From the NCBI GenBank assembly GCA_934646115.1, contig CAKUEM010000018.1:1-32181 (forward strand): a stretch of 32,181 nt of DNA, in the 5' to 3' direction. Shown here in pieces: positions 22,567-31,001 of this stretch (the first letter of the stretch is position 1; each line of letters begins with the position of its first letter). Below the pieces are notes generated by a model. The model was not told the origin of the DNA. It did no database searches and saw only the letters and a list, made by a program, of their open reading frames with translations. The stretch is from an uncultured Oscillospiraceae bacterium. GTDB lineage: Bacteria > Bacillota > Clostridia > Oscillospirales > JAAYXM01. Position numbers and translations under genes: made by a program.

Positions 22567-24624
22567 ATGGATAAATATATTGGAAAGCTGTTAGACAATC
22601 GATATGAGATCCTTCAGGTGATCGGCACGGGCGGCATGGCGGTCGTGTATAAGGCGCTGTGCCATCGCTTAAACCGCCTGGTCGCCGTGAAGATTTTAAA
22701 GGATGAATTTGCTAAAGACGAGGAGTTCCGCAACCGGTTCCACGCGGAAAGTCAGGCGGTTGCGATGCTGTCGCACCCGAATATCGTTGCGGTGTATGAC
22801 GTTTCGCGCTCGCGCTCGATCGAATATATCGTGATGGAGCTGATCGACGGGATCACCCTGAAGCAATATATGGAGCGCAAGGGGACGCTCAATTGGAAGG
22901 AAGCCCTGCATTTCGTGACGCAGATCTTAAAGGCGCTGCACCACGCGCACGGCAAGGGCATCATCCACCGCGATATCAAGCCGCACAACATCATGGTCCT
23001 GCGCGACGGGACGATCAAGGTGGCGGATTTCGGCATTGCGCGATTTGCCGCCACGCAGGGCACGCTGACCAATGAGGCGCTCGGCTCTGTGCATTACATT
23101 TCGCCCGAGCAGGCGCGCGGCGGGCATCTAGACGCGCGCGCGGATATTTATTCGACCGGCGTGGTGCTGTATGAAATGCTGACCGGGCGGCTGCCGTATG
23201 ACGGCGATACCCCGGTTTCTATCGCGATCCAGCATATCAACTCGATGCCGCTTGCGCCGCGCGATATCAACCCGGAGATCCCGGAGGCGCTGGAGAAGAT
23301 CACGATGAAGGCGATGTGCGCGGACATCAATAAACGCTATGCGTCTACCGCGGAGATGCTGCGCGATCTGGAGGAGTTCCGCCGCAACCCGAATATCGAG
23401 ATCGATTATCAGGGCATTGAGCTTGACCATGCGCCCGCCGCGGGCGAGAGCACGCGCCCGCTCACCGAGGAGGAGCTGCACGCGATCGAATCGCCGCGTC
23501 CGCGCCGCCGCGAGGAGGCATGGGAGGAATTTGACGAGGAGCTGCCCGGAAAAAAGAAAAAGTTAAAGCGCGGACCGCTGATCGTTGCCGCGCTGACCGG
23601 GCTGATCTTCTTATTTGGAATGTATACGCTTGCCGCCGCGCTGTTTGGATGGGGCAGCGGCGACACGAAAACGCCCGATCTGCGCGGACAGCAGATCGAT
23701 GAGGTGCTCAACAACCGCGAATATCGCAAGTTCAGCATCAAGGAGGAATCGCGCGAGTTTTCAAAGGATTATGCCGAGGGTGAGATCATGAGCCAGCGCC
23801 CGGAGGTGGGGAAATCGATCAAGGAGGACGGCGAGATCGTCGTTGTGGTCAGCAAGGGCTCGAAAAAAGTTACGGTGACCGACGTGCGCAACATGACCGA
23901 AAAGCAGGCGCGCATCGAGCTGGAGACCCGGCTCGGTCTTGTGGTGAAAATAGAATACGAAACCTCGTCTGAGGTGCTGAAGGATTACGTTGTGCGCACC
24001 AGCCCGGCGGAACATTCCGAGGTCGCCGAGGGCGACACGATCACCGTGTATTTGAGCAAGGGCACGGATGTGAAAAAAGTGAACATGACGAAGCTGATCG
24101 GCATGAGCCTTGACGATGCAAAGCGCGAGATCGAGCGGCTTGGGCTGGTTGTCGGCACGGTCGGCGAGAGCGAGAGCAGCCGCGACAAGGGCGTGGTTCT
24201 TTCGCAGAGCATCGCGGAGGGGACCGAGATCGAGGAGAAAACAACCGTGAACCTGACCGTGAGCGCCGGAAAGAAGCAGGAGGAAGCAAAGCCCGAGCCA
24301 TCGAAAACCCCGGAGCCGTCGGGCGGCGAAACAACGGAAAATACGCCGGCAAAGCCGGAGCCGTCGACCAATCCGGGCAATTCGGGCGGAGAGACCACGC
24401 AGCCGGACGAGAATACCAAGAGCAAAACGATCACGGTGAAGCTGCCGGCAAGCCCGGAAAGCTTTACGCTTTCTGCCAAGGTCAACGACAAGCAGGTGTA
24501 TAGCAAGACCCATCAGGCGAGCGAGGGCTCGGCGAATATTACCCTGCGCGGAACCGGAACGGTCACGGTGTCGATTTATATCGATGGAAAGCTGTTCCAT
24601 GAGATCTCGGTCAGCTTTGACTGA
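22567..24624 (+). CDS. prkC: PASTA-domain serine/threonine protein kinase (PrkC/Stk1 type)
   Basis: The 685-residue membrane kinase senses cell-wall fragments and phosphorylates division, wall and translation proteins. The N-terminal kinase (about 13-275) has the glycine loop GTGGMAVVYKA, ATP-binding Lys42, catalytic Asp136 in HRDIKPHN, Asp154 of the DFG motif and SPEQARG. A juxtamembrane acidic/basic linker leads to one transmembrane helix (about 337-360). Three extracellular PASTA repeats follow (about 369-436, 437-503 and 504-572), then a Pro/Glu/Ser/Thr-rich linker (573-620) and a C-terminal beta domain ending FHEISVSFD. AGGAGGG, overlapping the prpC end, is the ribosome binding site. The C-terminal beta domain is less common than the PASTA part and may bind envelope polymers. 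Confidence 0.97.
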   Translation: MDKYIGKLLDNRYEILQVIGTGGMAVVYKALCHRLNRLVAVKILKDEFAKDEEFRNRFHAESQAVAMLSHPNIVAVYDVSRSRSIEYIVMELIDGITLKQYMERKGTLNWKEALHFVTQILKALHHAHGKGIIHRDIKPHNIMVLRDGTIKVADFGIARFAATQGTLTNEALGSVHYISPEQARGGHLDARADIYSTGVVLYEMLTGRLPYDGDTPVSIAIQHINSMPLAPRDINPEIPEALEKITMKAMCADINKRYASTAEMLRDLEEFRRNPNIEIDYQGIELDHAPAAGESTRPLTEEELHAIESPRPRRREEAWEEFDEELPGKKKKLKRGPLIVAALTGLIFLFGMYTLAAALFGWGSGDTKTPDLRGQQIDEVLNNREYRKFSIKEESREFSKDYAEGEIMSQRPEVGKSIKEDGEIVVVVSKGSKKVTVTDVRNMTEKQARIELETRLGLVVKIEYETSSEVLKDYVVRTSPAEHSEVAEGDTITVYLSKGTDVKKVNMTKLIGMSLDDAKREIERLGLVVGTVGESESSRDKGVVLSQSIAEGTEIEEKTTVNLTVSAGKKQEEAKPEPSKTPEPSGGETTENTPAKPEPSTNPGNSGGETTQPDENTKSKTITVKLPASPESFTLSAKVNDKQVYSKTHQASEGSANITLRGTGTVTVSIYIDGKLFHEISVSFD

Positions 24625-24640
24625 CGGAAAGGGGCACGGG

Positions 24641-25537
24641 ATGACAGACTGCGAGGCGGTTGGCCGCATTGTAAAGGGCATCGGCGGGTTTTATTATGTA
24701 GATATCGGCGATGCGCTGATCGCGTGCCGCGCGCGCGGGAAGTTTCGGAAAATGGGGATCAGCCCGATGGTGGGCGACCGGGCGCGCTTCTCCTCGCCGG
24801 ACGGGGAGAACGGCTATCTGCTGGAGCTTCTGCCGCGCAAAAATGCGCTGATCCGCCCGCCCATTGCGAATTTGGACGTGCTGGTGATCGTGGCTTCGCA
24901 GGCGCCGCCGGTGACCGATCTGTTTTTGATCGACCGGGTGAGCGCCGTGGCGCATGCGATGGGCATTGAGGTGGTCATCGCGGTGAATAAGTGCGACATG
25001 GACGCGGGCGACCAGATCATTGAGACGTATCGCGCGGTCGGATTTCCCACGCTGCGCGTGAGCGGGCGCACCGGCGAGGGCGTTTCCGAGCTGCTGGAAA
25101 TTCTGCGTGGCAAGCTATCTGCCTTTACAGGGAACTCCGGCGTGGGCAAGTCGACGATCTTAAACGCGATCGCGCCGGAATTTGCGCTTGCGACCGGCGC
25201 GCTCAATGATAAGATCGGGCGCGGGCGGCACACGACCCGCCATGTGGAGATTTTTAAAATCGGCGCGGAGACCTGGATCGCGGACACGCCGGGCTTTTCT
25301 TCGTTTGATACCGAGCGCATGGAACTCATTGCGCCGGAAGGGCTTGAGCGCGCGTTTCCCGAATTTGAGCCGTATCGCGAGCAGTGCGAATTCATCGGCT
25401 GCGCGCATTGCAACGACCGCGGATGCGCGGTTTGCGCGGCGGCGCAGGAGGGCAAGATCCCGCCATCGCGCCTGGAGAGCTATCAGAAATTATATGAAAA
25501 TCTGCGCGAGCGCAAGCCTTGGGAAAAGCGCATGTAA
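24641..25537 (+). CDS. rsgA: Ribosome small subunit-dependent GTPase RsgA
   Basis: The 298-residue GTPase checks late assembly of the 30S subunit. An N-terminal OB fold (1 to about 70) precedes a circularly permuted GTPase: G4 NKCD at 116-119 comes before G1 GNSGVGKST at 164-172 and G3 DTPG. The C-terminal zinc site is Cys249, Cys254, His256 and Cys262 (CEFIGCAHCNDRGC). ATG 24641 has GAAAGGGG upstream, 16 bases after prkC, as in many Bacillota. The rpe gene often found next is absent; instead a 230-base repeat-bearing gap follows. Confidence 0.96.
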   Translation: MTDCEAVGRIVKGIGGFYYVDIGDALIACRARGKFRKMGISPMVGDRARFSSPDGENGYLLELLPRKNALIRPPIANLDVLVIVASQAPPVTDLFLIDRVSAVAHAMGIEVVIAVNKCDMDAGDQIIETYRAVGFPTLRVSGRTGEGVSELLEILRGKLSAFTGNSGVGKSTILNAIAPEFALATGALNDKIGRGRHTTRHVEIFKIGAETWIADTPGFSSFDTERMELIAPEGLERAFPEFEPYREQCEFIGCAHCNDRGCAVCAAAQEGKIPPSRLESYQKLYENLRERKPWEKRM

Positions 25538-25622
25538 AGCCATGTGGCTTCACATGGGAGGGCGGCGCGAGACGAGTAACGCGCAGGGAAATTTTGCACA
25601 GAATGCACGGCGGCTGGCGGCT

Positions 25623-25742
25623 GCGCGAAGGGTCGCGCGGTTTTGCTTCTGCTGTGTTGGTGTGTGCCGCGGATGCGCGGGCGATTTGAAAAAACAAGGC
25701 GGCGGCGCGAAGGGTCGCGCGGCTTTGCTTCTGCTGTATTGG
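25623..25742. repeat. Pair of 38-bp direct repeats in the rsgA-thiN gap
   Basis: The 38-base segment GCGCGAAGGGTCGCGCGG...TTGCTTCTGCTGT..TTGG occurs at 25623-25660 and 25705-25742, 82 bases apart, with two mismatches. The remainder of 25538-25769 has no gene with a ribosome binding site. Frames crossing the repeats are arginine/alanine-rich translations of GC-rich DNA. The site matches where rpe lies in related gene orders, but no remnant of rpe was recognised. Confidence 0.85.
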
Positions 25743-25769
25743 GATATATGATTGATTTGAGGGACGGAG

Positions 25770-26438
25770 ATGGAGAAAAAAACAAGCTGTATCATCATCG
25801 GCGCGGCGCCGGGGATGCCGCTCGCGTGGCTGGACCGGGCGCTGATCGCGCGGTCTGAGATCATTGCGGCGGACGGCGGCTATCAAACGGCGCAGCGCGC
25901 GGGGCTCACGGTTGAGTTTTGGGTGGGCGATGCGGATTCCGCCGGGGATGTGCCGGATGCGCCGGGGCTTTTTTGCGAGCGGCTGCCCTGCGAAAAGGAT
26001 TTTGGCGATGTACATACGGCGGTGGAGCGCGCGCTGGCGCGCGGCATGCGCGAGATCGTGCTTGTGGGCTGCTCCGGCGGGCGGCTGGATCATTTTTTGG
26101 CGGATGTGGCGCTGCTTGAGCGGATCGAGCGCGCGGGCGCGCACGGCGAGCTGCGCGATGCGCAAAACCGTCTCTTTTTCCTTGCGCCCGGGCGGCATAT
26201 CGTACCGCGCGATGCGGCGTTTTCTTATCTTTCGCTGCTTGCGCTGGATGAAACGCTTACGGGCGTAACGCTTTCCGGCGTGAAATACCCGCTTGCGGGC
26301 GCGACGCTGCGGCGGGAGATGCCGATCGGCATCAGCAATGAATGGACGGCGGATGAGGCGGAGATCGTGATCTCATCCGGGCGGGCGCTCTGCGTGCTGA
26401 GCCGCGATCTGCGCGGGATTTTGGATAAGGACAGGTGA
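25770..26438 (+). CDS. thiN: Thiamine diphosphokinase (ThiN)
   Basis: The 222-residue enzyme phosphorylates thiamine to thiamine diphosphate using ATP. Family features are ADGG near residue 35, VGDADSAG (substrate Asp residues), EKDFGDVHTAVERAL and GCSGGRLDHFLADV, then a C-terminal beta domain with GISNEW. KDFGD replaces the more usual KDxTD, a mild variation. No thiamine biosynthetic genes are nearby, so salvage of imported thiamine is plausible. The start ATG 25770 follows GGGACGGAG. Position after rsgA is conserved in Bacillota. Confidence 0.94.
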   Translation: MEKKTSCIIIGAAPGMPLAWLDRALIARSEIIAADGGYQTAQRAGLTVEFWVGDADSAGDVPDAPGLFCERLPCEKDFGDVHTAVERALARGMREIVLVGCSGGRLDHFLADVALLERIERAGAHGELRDAQNRLFFLAPGRHIVPRDAAFSYLSLLALDETLTGVTLSGVKYPLAGATLRREMPIGISNEWTADEAEIVISSGRALCVLSRDLRGILDKDR

Positions 26439-26445
26439 TCATTTC

Positions 26446-26991
26446 ATGAAAAACCGAAACAGTCTTGGGCGCTTTGCCGGGGGGATCTTGCTTGCGAACG
26501 TGCTTGCGGTCGCCGCGGGGGCGATTCTTTCCGCGCTGTTCGGCGCGATTTTTGACGGCGCGCTGCGCTGGATCTCCACGATCCTGACCGTGGTATTATT
26601 TTTCTTTTTTATCTACCATGAGGGGTGGATACGCGGCGGAGCGGACAAAAATTTTGTGCAGGACGGGCGCTCCGCCTGGGTTTGGTGGAAGGGCGCTGCG
26701 GCGGGCGCGCTGGCGGCGATTCCGTCATGCGTGCTTGCGGTGCTGTCGCTTTTGGTGTCCGCCGGGCTGCTGCACACGGTTACATGGATGGAGCAGGACG
26801 TGGCGGTAATGCTATATCGCGTGTGGGACGTGCCGTTTCAGTTTTTGTTCGGCGCGCTTGACGCGCTGCCCGCGCTCTATTTCCTGCCGGCGGTTTTCAT
26901 GATCGCGATCGCGGCGCTCGGTTATTTTCTCGGCGGGCGGCAGATCCGCCTGAGCGATTATTTCTATTACGCGCGCGAGCGCGACGAATAG
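26446..26991 (+). CDS. Polytopic membrane protein of unknown function
   Basis: The 181-residue protein has a short basic N-terminus (KNRNSLGRF) and about four or five transmembrane helices: roughly residues 10-36, 42-60, 83-108, and one or two in 130-162. Between helices 2 and 3 is a polar loop, HEGWIRGGADKNFVQDGR. The C-terminus is charged and aromatic (DYFYYARERDE). I do not recognise a family. It follows thiN by 7 bases, so it belongs to the same operon. It ends before a hairpin that covers the next gene's ribosome binding site. Confidence 0.75.
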   Translation: MKNRNSLGRFAGGILLANVLAVAAGAILSALFGAIFDGALRWISTILTVVLFFFFIYHEGWIRGGADKNFVQDGRSAWVWWKGAAAGALAAIPSCVLAVLSLLVSAGLLHTVTWMEQDVAVMLYRVWDVPFQFLFGALDALPALYFLPAVFMIAIAALGYFLGGRQIRLSDYFYYARERDE

Positions 26992-27002
26992 TTTCGGCGC
27001 CG

Positions 27003-27026
27003 CCCTCATAGGCTTCTGTGAGGGGG
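27003..27026 (+). promoter_or_regulatory. Hairpin sequestering the cwlD ribosome binding site
   Basis: CCCTCATA (27003-27010) can pair with TGTGAGGG (27017-27024) around GGCTTC, giving eight pairs with one wobble. The 3' arm contains most of the only good ribosome binding site, AGGGGG (27021-27026), for the amidase gene. No U-tract follows. It may lower or regulate translation. Confidence 0.5.
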
Positions 27027-27034
27027 TGCTTGCT

Positions 27035-27742
27035 TTGTGCAGGAAGATCATTTGCGCATGCGCGGCGGCGATTTTGCTGCTTTGCGCGATGATGACGCCG
27101 ATTTGGCGCGATATTGAACACACTGCGGCGTTTATGCCGTCTAACATCCATCCGGTCGTTGTGATCGACCCGGGGCATGGCGGCGAGGACGGCGGCGCGG
27201 TCGGCGCTGCGGGCGCGCGTGAGGCGAAGCTTAATCTTGCGATCGCGCAGCGGCTGTCTGACTTGCTCGGGTTTTGCGGCGTGGACACGGTGATGACGCG
27301 CACGGACGATGTGTCGATCCATTCGGGCGATGCGGCGAGCATCCGCCAGAAAAAGGCGTCTGACATCAAAAACCGCGTGGCGATCGTGGAGCAATGCGAG
27401 CATCCGCGCCTGATCAGCGTGCATCTCAATCACTTTTCGCAGGCGAGCTGCCACGGGGCGCAGGTGTTTTATTCCATTCATCACGATTCCGGCAAGCAGT
27501 TTGCCGATCTCGTGCAGCAGGCGCTGCGCGATGGGCTTGACCCGGAGAATCACCGCGTGGCGAAGCCGGGCGAGCCGCATATTTATTTGTTAGAGCATGT
27601 GACCTGCCCGGCCATTTTGGTCGAGTGCGGGTTTTTATCCAATCCGCTGGAGGAGCGGAGGCTGGGCGAGGAGAATTACCAGCGCCGGATCGCGCTGTGT
27701 ATTGCGTCCGGCTATCTGATCGCAGAGAAAACCGTGTGTTGA
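27035..27742 (+). CDS. cwlD: N-acetylmuramoyl-L-alanine amidase (Amidase_3, CwlD-like)
   Basis: The 235-residue exported zinc amidase cleaves the peptide from MurNAc in peptidoglycan. An N-terminal signal or anchor helix (IICACAAAILLLCAMM) leads to the catalytic domain. It carries metal ligands His in VVIDPGHGGEDGG, Glu in AREAKLNLAIA and His in SVHLNHF, and catalytic Glu in AILVECGFLSNP. In spore formers CwlD makes cortex muramic lactam; here no other sporulation gene is visible, so general wall turnover is equally possible. TTG 27035 is chosen because AGGGGG lies 8 bases upstream; GTG 27026 overlaps that site. Confidence 0.9.
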   Translation: MCRKIICACAAAILLLCAMMTPIWRDIEHTAAFMPSNIHPVVVIDPGHGGEDGGAVGAAGAREAKLNLAIAQRLSDLLGFCGVDTVMTRTDDVSIHSGDAASIRQKKASDIKNRVAIVEQCEHPRLISVHLNHFSQASCHGAQVFYSIHHDSGKQFADLVQQALRDGLDPENHRVAKPGEPHIYLLEHVTCPAILVECGFLSNPLEERRLGEENYQRRIALCIASGYLIAEKTVC

Positions 27743-27761
27743 TGCGGGAAGGGGCTAAAAT

Positions 27762-29120
27762 ATGAAGGCGAAAACGGTGTTTGTTTGCACGGAATGCGGC
27801 TTTGAGTCTGCAAAATGGTATGGAAAATGCAGCAGCTGCGGCGCTTGGAACACGATGGTTGAGCAGGTTGCGCAGGGCAGCGCGAAGGGCCCGGCGCGTG
27901 CCGCTTCACGTGCGCCGCGCGGTGAGGTGGTGCCGCTGCGCGAGATCACAACGCAGGATGAGCTGCGCTTCGGGACCGGCATGGGCGAGCTTGACCGCGT
28001 GCTCGGCGGCGGCGCGGTGCGCGGGTCGCTCGTTTTGGTCGGCGGCGAGCCGGGCATCGGAAAATCGACCATTCTGCTGCAAATTTGCAGCACGCTGTGC
28101 CGCGAGCTGAAGGTGCTTTATATTTCGGGCGAGGAATCCAAGCGCCAGCTGAAGCTGCGCGCCGACCGCCTTTCGGTCGATTGCGAGCGGCTGTTTATTT
28201 ATTCGGAAACGGATATTGAGGATATTTTGGAGACCGCGCGCCGCGAGCGCCCGGATGTGCTGATCGTGGACTCGATCCAGACCGTGTATCGCAGCGATAT
28301 CTCCTCTGCGCCCGGCAGCGTGGCGCAGGTGCGCGAATGCACGATGGCGCTGATGGGGCTTGCCAAGGGCGAGGAGATCACGGTGTTCGTGGTCGGCCAT
28401 GTGAACAAGGAGGGCGCGATCGCCGGACCGAAGGTGCTGGAGCATATGGTCGATTGCGTGCTGTATTTCGAGGGCGACCGCAGCCTGTCTTACCGCATTT
28501 TGCGCGCGGCGAAGAACCGCTATGGCTCGACGAATGAGATCGGCGTGTTTGAAATGCGCGATCACGGGCTGTGCGAGGTGGGCAATCCGTCCGCCGCGCT
28601 GCTCGACGGGCGTCCGGTCAACGTGCCGGGGACGTGCGTCGCCTGCGTGATGGAGGGCTCGCGCCCGATTTTATCCGAAATTCAGGCGCTGGTCACGGCG
28701 TCTGGCTTCGGCACGGCGCGCCGGATGAGCGCGGGCGTGGACTACAACCGCGCGATGCTGCTGCTCGCCGTGCTGGAAAAGCGCGCCGGGTTCCGCATGG
28801 GGAACTGCGACGTGTATGTCAACGTGATCGGCGGGCTGAAGCTGGATGAGCCTGCCGCCGATCTGGCGACCGTGCTGGCGCTTGCGTCCAGCGCGAAGGA
28901 GCGCGCGATCGCCGATTCGGTCGCGGCGTTTGGCGAGGTGGGCCTGACCGGGGAATTGCGCGCGGTGAGCGGCGCGCAGCTGCGCGTGAACGAGATCGCG
29001 CGGCTTGGCTTTACGACCTGCATCCTGCCCGCGCAGAACGCGCGCGAAGTGGTTGCGCCGGAAGGGGTTTCGCTGCTCGCGGCGAAGAATGTGCGCGAGG
29101 CGATCGCAGCGCTGGTGTAA
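27762..29120 (+). CDS. radA: DNA repair protein RadA (Sms)
   Basis: The 452-residue RecA-like helicase acts in branch migration during recombinational repair. An N-terminal zinc finger (CTECGFESAKWYGKCSSCG, residues 8-26) is followed by Walker A GGEPGIGKST near 94-103. The RadA-specific KNRYGSTNE begins at residue 251. The C-terminal Lon-protease-like domain (about 280-452, with DVYVNVIGGLKLDEPAADLA) lacks protease function in this family. ATG 27762 follows GGAAGGGG. It ends the long co-directional run, at a strong terminator. Confidence 0.97.
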   Translation: MKAKTVFVCTECGFESAKWYGKCSSCGAWNTMVEQVAQGSAKGPARAASRAPRGEVVPLREITTQDELRFGTGMGELDRVLGGGAVRGSLVLVGGEPGIGKSTILLQICSTLCRELKVLYISGEESKRQLKLRADRLSVDCERLFIYSETDIEDILETARRERPDVLIVDSIQTVYRSDISSAPGSVAQVRECTMALMGLAKGEEITVFVVGHVNKEGAIAGPKVLEHMVDCVLYFEGDRSLSYRILRAAKNRYGSTNEIGVFEMRDHGLCEVGNPSAALLDGRPVNVPGTCVACVMEGSRPILSEIQALVTASGFGTARRMSAGVDYNRAMLLLAVLEKRAGFRMGNCDVYVNVIGGLKLDEPAADLATVLALASSAKERAIADSVAAFGEVGLTGELRAVSGAQLRVNEIARLGFTTCILPAQNAREVVAPEGVSLLAAKNVREAIAALV

Positions 29121-29122
29121 AT

Positions 29123-29158
29123 AAAAAAGGGCGCTATGGAAGCTCCATAGCGCCTTTT
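29123..29158. terminator. Bidirectional intrinsic terminator between radA and mscS
   Basis: GGCGCTATGGA (29130-29140) pairs perfectly with TCCATAGCGCC (29144-29154) around AGC. T4 (29155-29158) follows on the plus strand, and A6 (29123-29128) gives T6 on the minus strand. It would stop both convergent transcripts. Confidence 0.93.
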
Positions 29159-29168
29159 CCTGTGCGGG

Positions 29169-29981
29169 TTATTTTGAAAGGTGGATATCGACCTGCGGGA
29201 ACGGGATGGCGACCCCCGCCTGCGCAAAGGCCTGCCGCACCTGCTCAAGCAGATCGAACCGCAGCGTATAATAATCATCGTGGTTCTGATTGCTCACCCA
29301 AACCCTGACGAGCAGCTCGATTGCGCTGTCTTTATACGCGTTGACCCGAACGTCGGGCGCGGGCGCGGCGAGCGCGAGCGGATGCTTCGTGATCTCGGCT
29401 TGAATGAGCGATTTGGCAAGCTCCGCATCGCTGCCGTAGCTGATTGAAAACGAAAGATCTAAGCGGCGCGCGTCTGCCTCTGTGATGTTGATGATCCGCG
29501 CGGCGGAGACCTTGTTGTTCGGCAGATGCAGACGCTTATTGTCAAAGGTGCTGAGCGTGGTATAGATGAAATTGATCTCAAGCACGGTGCCGACCTCGCC
29601 CTCAAGCTCGATCAGGTCGCCCACGCGGAACGGATGCGTGGCGAGCAGGAGCAGCCCGCTTGCCAGGTTGGAAAGACTGTCCTTCATCGCGAGCGAGAGC
29701 GCCAGACCGATTGCGCCGAACGCGGCGAGCAGCGTTCCCGTTGGGATGCCGAGCGTGGCGGCGCAGGTGAGAATGAGCAGCGCATACAGCGTGACCTTGA
29801 CCGCGGTGCGGAGGAACGCGTGAAGCGACGGGTCGAGCCTTGAGCGCGCGAGCGCCCGGTCGACCAGCCGGCACAGTGCGCGGATGAGCGCATAGCCCAC
29901 CGCAAACAGCACAAGCGTGACCAAAAACGTCGGCAGAAAATCGATCAGGCGGGTGAGCAGCTCGCTTGCGTATTTTTTCAT
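29169..29981 (-). CDS. mscS: Small-conductance mechanosensitive channel, MscS family
   Basis: The 270-residue protein has three N-terminal transmembrane helices (about 15-37, 60-80 and 85-110). The third is the Gly/Ala-rich pore helix GTLLAAFGAIGLALSLAMKDSLSNLASG. A beta domain (HPFRVGDLIELEGEVGTV) and cytoplasmic alpha/beta vestibule end at FPQVDIHLSK. MscS channels release solutes on hypo-osmotic shock, which fits with c-di-AMP-based osmotic control elsewhere in the window. It is a single gene convergent with radA, with AAAAAGGTGTG upstream of ATG and its own promoter at 30138-30166, leaving a leader of about 150 bases. Confidence 0.95.
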   Translation of the reverse strand: MKKYASELLTRLIDFLPTFLVTLVLFAVGYALIRALCRLVDRALARSRLDPSLHAFLRTAVKVTLYALLILTCAATLGIPTGTLLAAFGAIGLALSLAMKDSLSNLASGLLLLATHPFRVGDLIELEGEVGTVLEINFIYTTLSTFDNKRLHLPNNKVSAARIINITEADARRLDLSFSISYGSDAELAKSLIQAEITKHPLALAAPAPDVRVNAYKDSAIELLVRVWVSNQNHDDYYTLRFDLLEQVRQAFAQAGVAIPFPQVDIHLSK

Positions 29982-30137
29982 GGATAATCACACCTTTTTG
30001 TTGAGTTTTACGGGGATTTTGCGCGGCAATCTGCGCCGCGGGGTTGGATGTGTTTTAGCGCCTGCATGTGCGCATTTTCGGCGCGGACAGACTTACGCTT
30101 TGCGGGCGCATTTGCCTGCGCGGAGGGTTATGCAATT

Positions 30138-30166
30138 ATTATAGCACAGTTGGGCGCGGGCGGCAA
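30138..30166 (-). promoter_or_regulatory. Promoter of mscS
   Basis: On the minus strand TTGCCG (30166-30161) and TATAAT (30143-30138) are 17 bases apart, with an extended -10 (TGCTATAAT). It is divergent from the promoter at 30175-30203; the two -35 elements are 8 bases apart. Confidence 0.85.
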
Positions 30167-30174
30167 ACTGGCTC

Positions 30175-30203
30175 TTGCCAAAAGCATACAAATGTTGTAT
30201 ACT
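30175..30203 (+). promoter_or_regulatory. Promoter of the repeat-protein/DUF2752 unit with an inverted repeat
   Basis: TTGCCA (30175-30180) and TATACT (30198-30203) are 17 bases apart. A perfect inverted repeat, ATACAA-ATG-TTGTAT, spans 30186-30200 and overlaps the -10. This placement is typical of a repressor operator, but the repressor is unknown. Confidence 0.82.
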
Positions 30204-30233
30204 TAAAGAAAAAGGACGAAATGGGGTGCTTTT

Positions 30234-31001
30234 ATGGATTCGACGAATAAAAACCAGTTCGGCGAGGGGGCGGAAAACACGCCTGCGCCAGTGGAAAATG
30301 TGGCTTCTGAGGCGGCTGCGCCGGTAGAGAATGCGGCGTCTGAGGCGGCTGCGCCGATGGAAAATGCGGCTTCTGAGGCGGCTGCGCCGGTAGAGAATGC
30401 GGCTTCTGAGGCGGCTGCGCCGATGGAAAATGCGGCGTCTGAGGCGGCTGCGCCAGTGGAAAATGCGGCTTCTGAGGCGGCTGCACCAGTGGAAAATGCG
30501 GCTTTTGAGGCGGCTGCGCCGATGGAAAATGCGGCTTCTGAGGCGGCTGCGCCGATGGAAAATGCGGCTTTTGAGGCGGCAGCGCCGGTAGAGAATGCGG
30601 CTTCTGAGGCGGCTGCGCCGGTAGAAAATGCGGCTTCTGAAACGGCTGCGCCGAGCGCTGCGGGCAATGCATCGTTCCAGCAGCCGACGTCTTATTACCC
30701 GCCGTTAGGCGTGCAGCAGGCGGATGCGAATAAGAATGGGCTTGCGACCGTTTCGATGATCCTCGGTATTTTTGGTATTGTACTTAGCTGCTGCGCGATC
30801 ATTTCTGTTGTATGCTCGGTCGTTGCGATTGTTTTGGGGATTATCGGGCTGAAGAGCGAGAAACGCTCGATGTCGATCGCCGGAATTATTTTAGGCGGCG
30901 CGGGCATTTTCCTGACGATCGTTGCGTTTATTGCGATCATGGGGAGCGACATCATGAGAGAGTTTCCGAACTACGGCTATGACTATTACTATCGCTGGTG
31001 A
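30234..31001 (+). CDS. DUF4190-type membrane protein with eleven 11-residue tandem repeats
   Basis: The 255-residue protein has three parts. Residues 1-18 are polar. Residues 19-139 are eleven 11-residue repeats of consensus P-V/M-E-N-A-A-S-E-A-A-A, nearly identical at DNA level (33 bp, 30288-30650). After a Gln/Pro/Tyr-rich linker, residues 165-245 hold two or three transmembrane helices in a Gly/Ile-rich DUF4190-like domain (GLATVSMILGIFGIVLS, MSIAGIILGGAGIFLTI). The C-terminus is aromatic (YGYDYYYRW). The repeats are acidic and Ala/Pro-rich, probably an extended or helical arm of unknown role. ATG 30234 has GGGG 8 bases upstream. A tiny overlapping frame at 30221-30250 starts closer to AAAGGA and could be a leader peptide. 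Confidence 0.85.
   Translation: MDSTNKNQFGEGAENTPAPVENVASEAAAPVENAASEAAAPMENAASEAAAPVENAASEAAAPMENAASEAAAPVENAASEAAAPVENAAFEAAAPMENAASEAAAPMENAAFEAAAPVENAASEAAAPVENAASETAAPSAAGNASFQQPTSYYPPLGVQQADANKNGLATVSMILGIFGIVLSCCAIISVVCSVVAIVLGIIGLKSEKRSMSIAGIILGGAGIFLTIVAFIAIMGSDIMREFPNYGYDYYYRW
30288..30650 (+). repeat. Coding 33-bp tandem repeats (11 copies)
   Basis: Eleven tandem 33-base units, typified by GCGGCTTCTGAGGCGGCTGC, vary chiefly at three points: GTA-GAG versus GTG-GAA, Val versus Met, and TCT versus TTT (Ser versus Phe). Variants are mixed rather than ordered, suggesting recombination or slippage between copies. The unit length keeps frame on copy-number change. The same repeats create long spurious frames on the minus strand. 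Confidence 0.95.

Noticed and set aside
30203..30667. Minus-strand Ala/Ser-rich repetitive frame opposite the 33-bp repeats
   Set aside because: A repeat unit whose length is a multiple of three keeps several frames open by chance. Only the plus-strand frame has a promoter, ribosome binding site and membrane domain.
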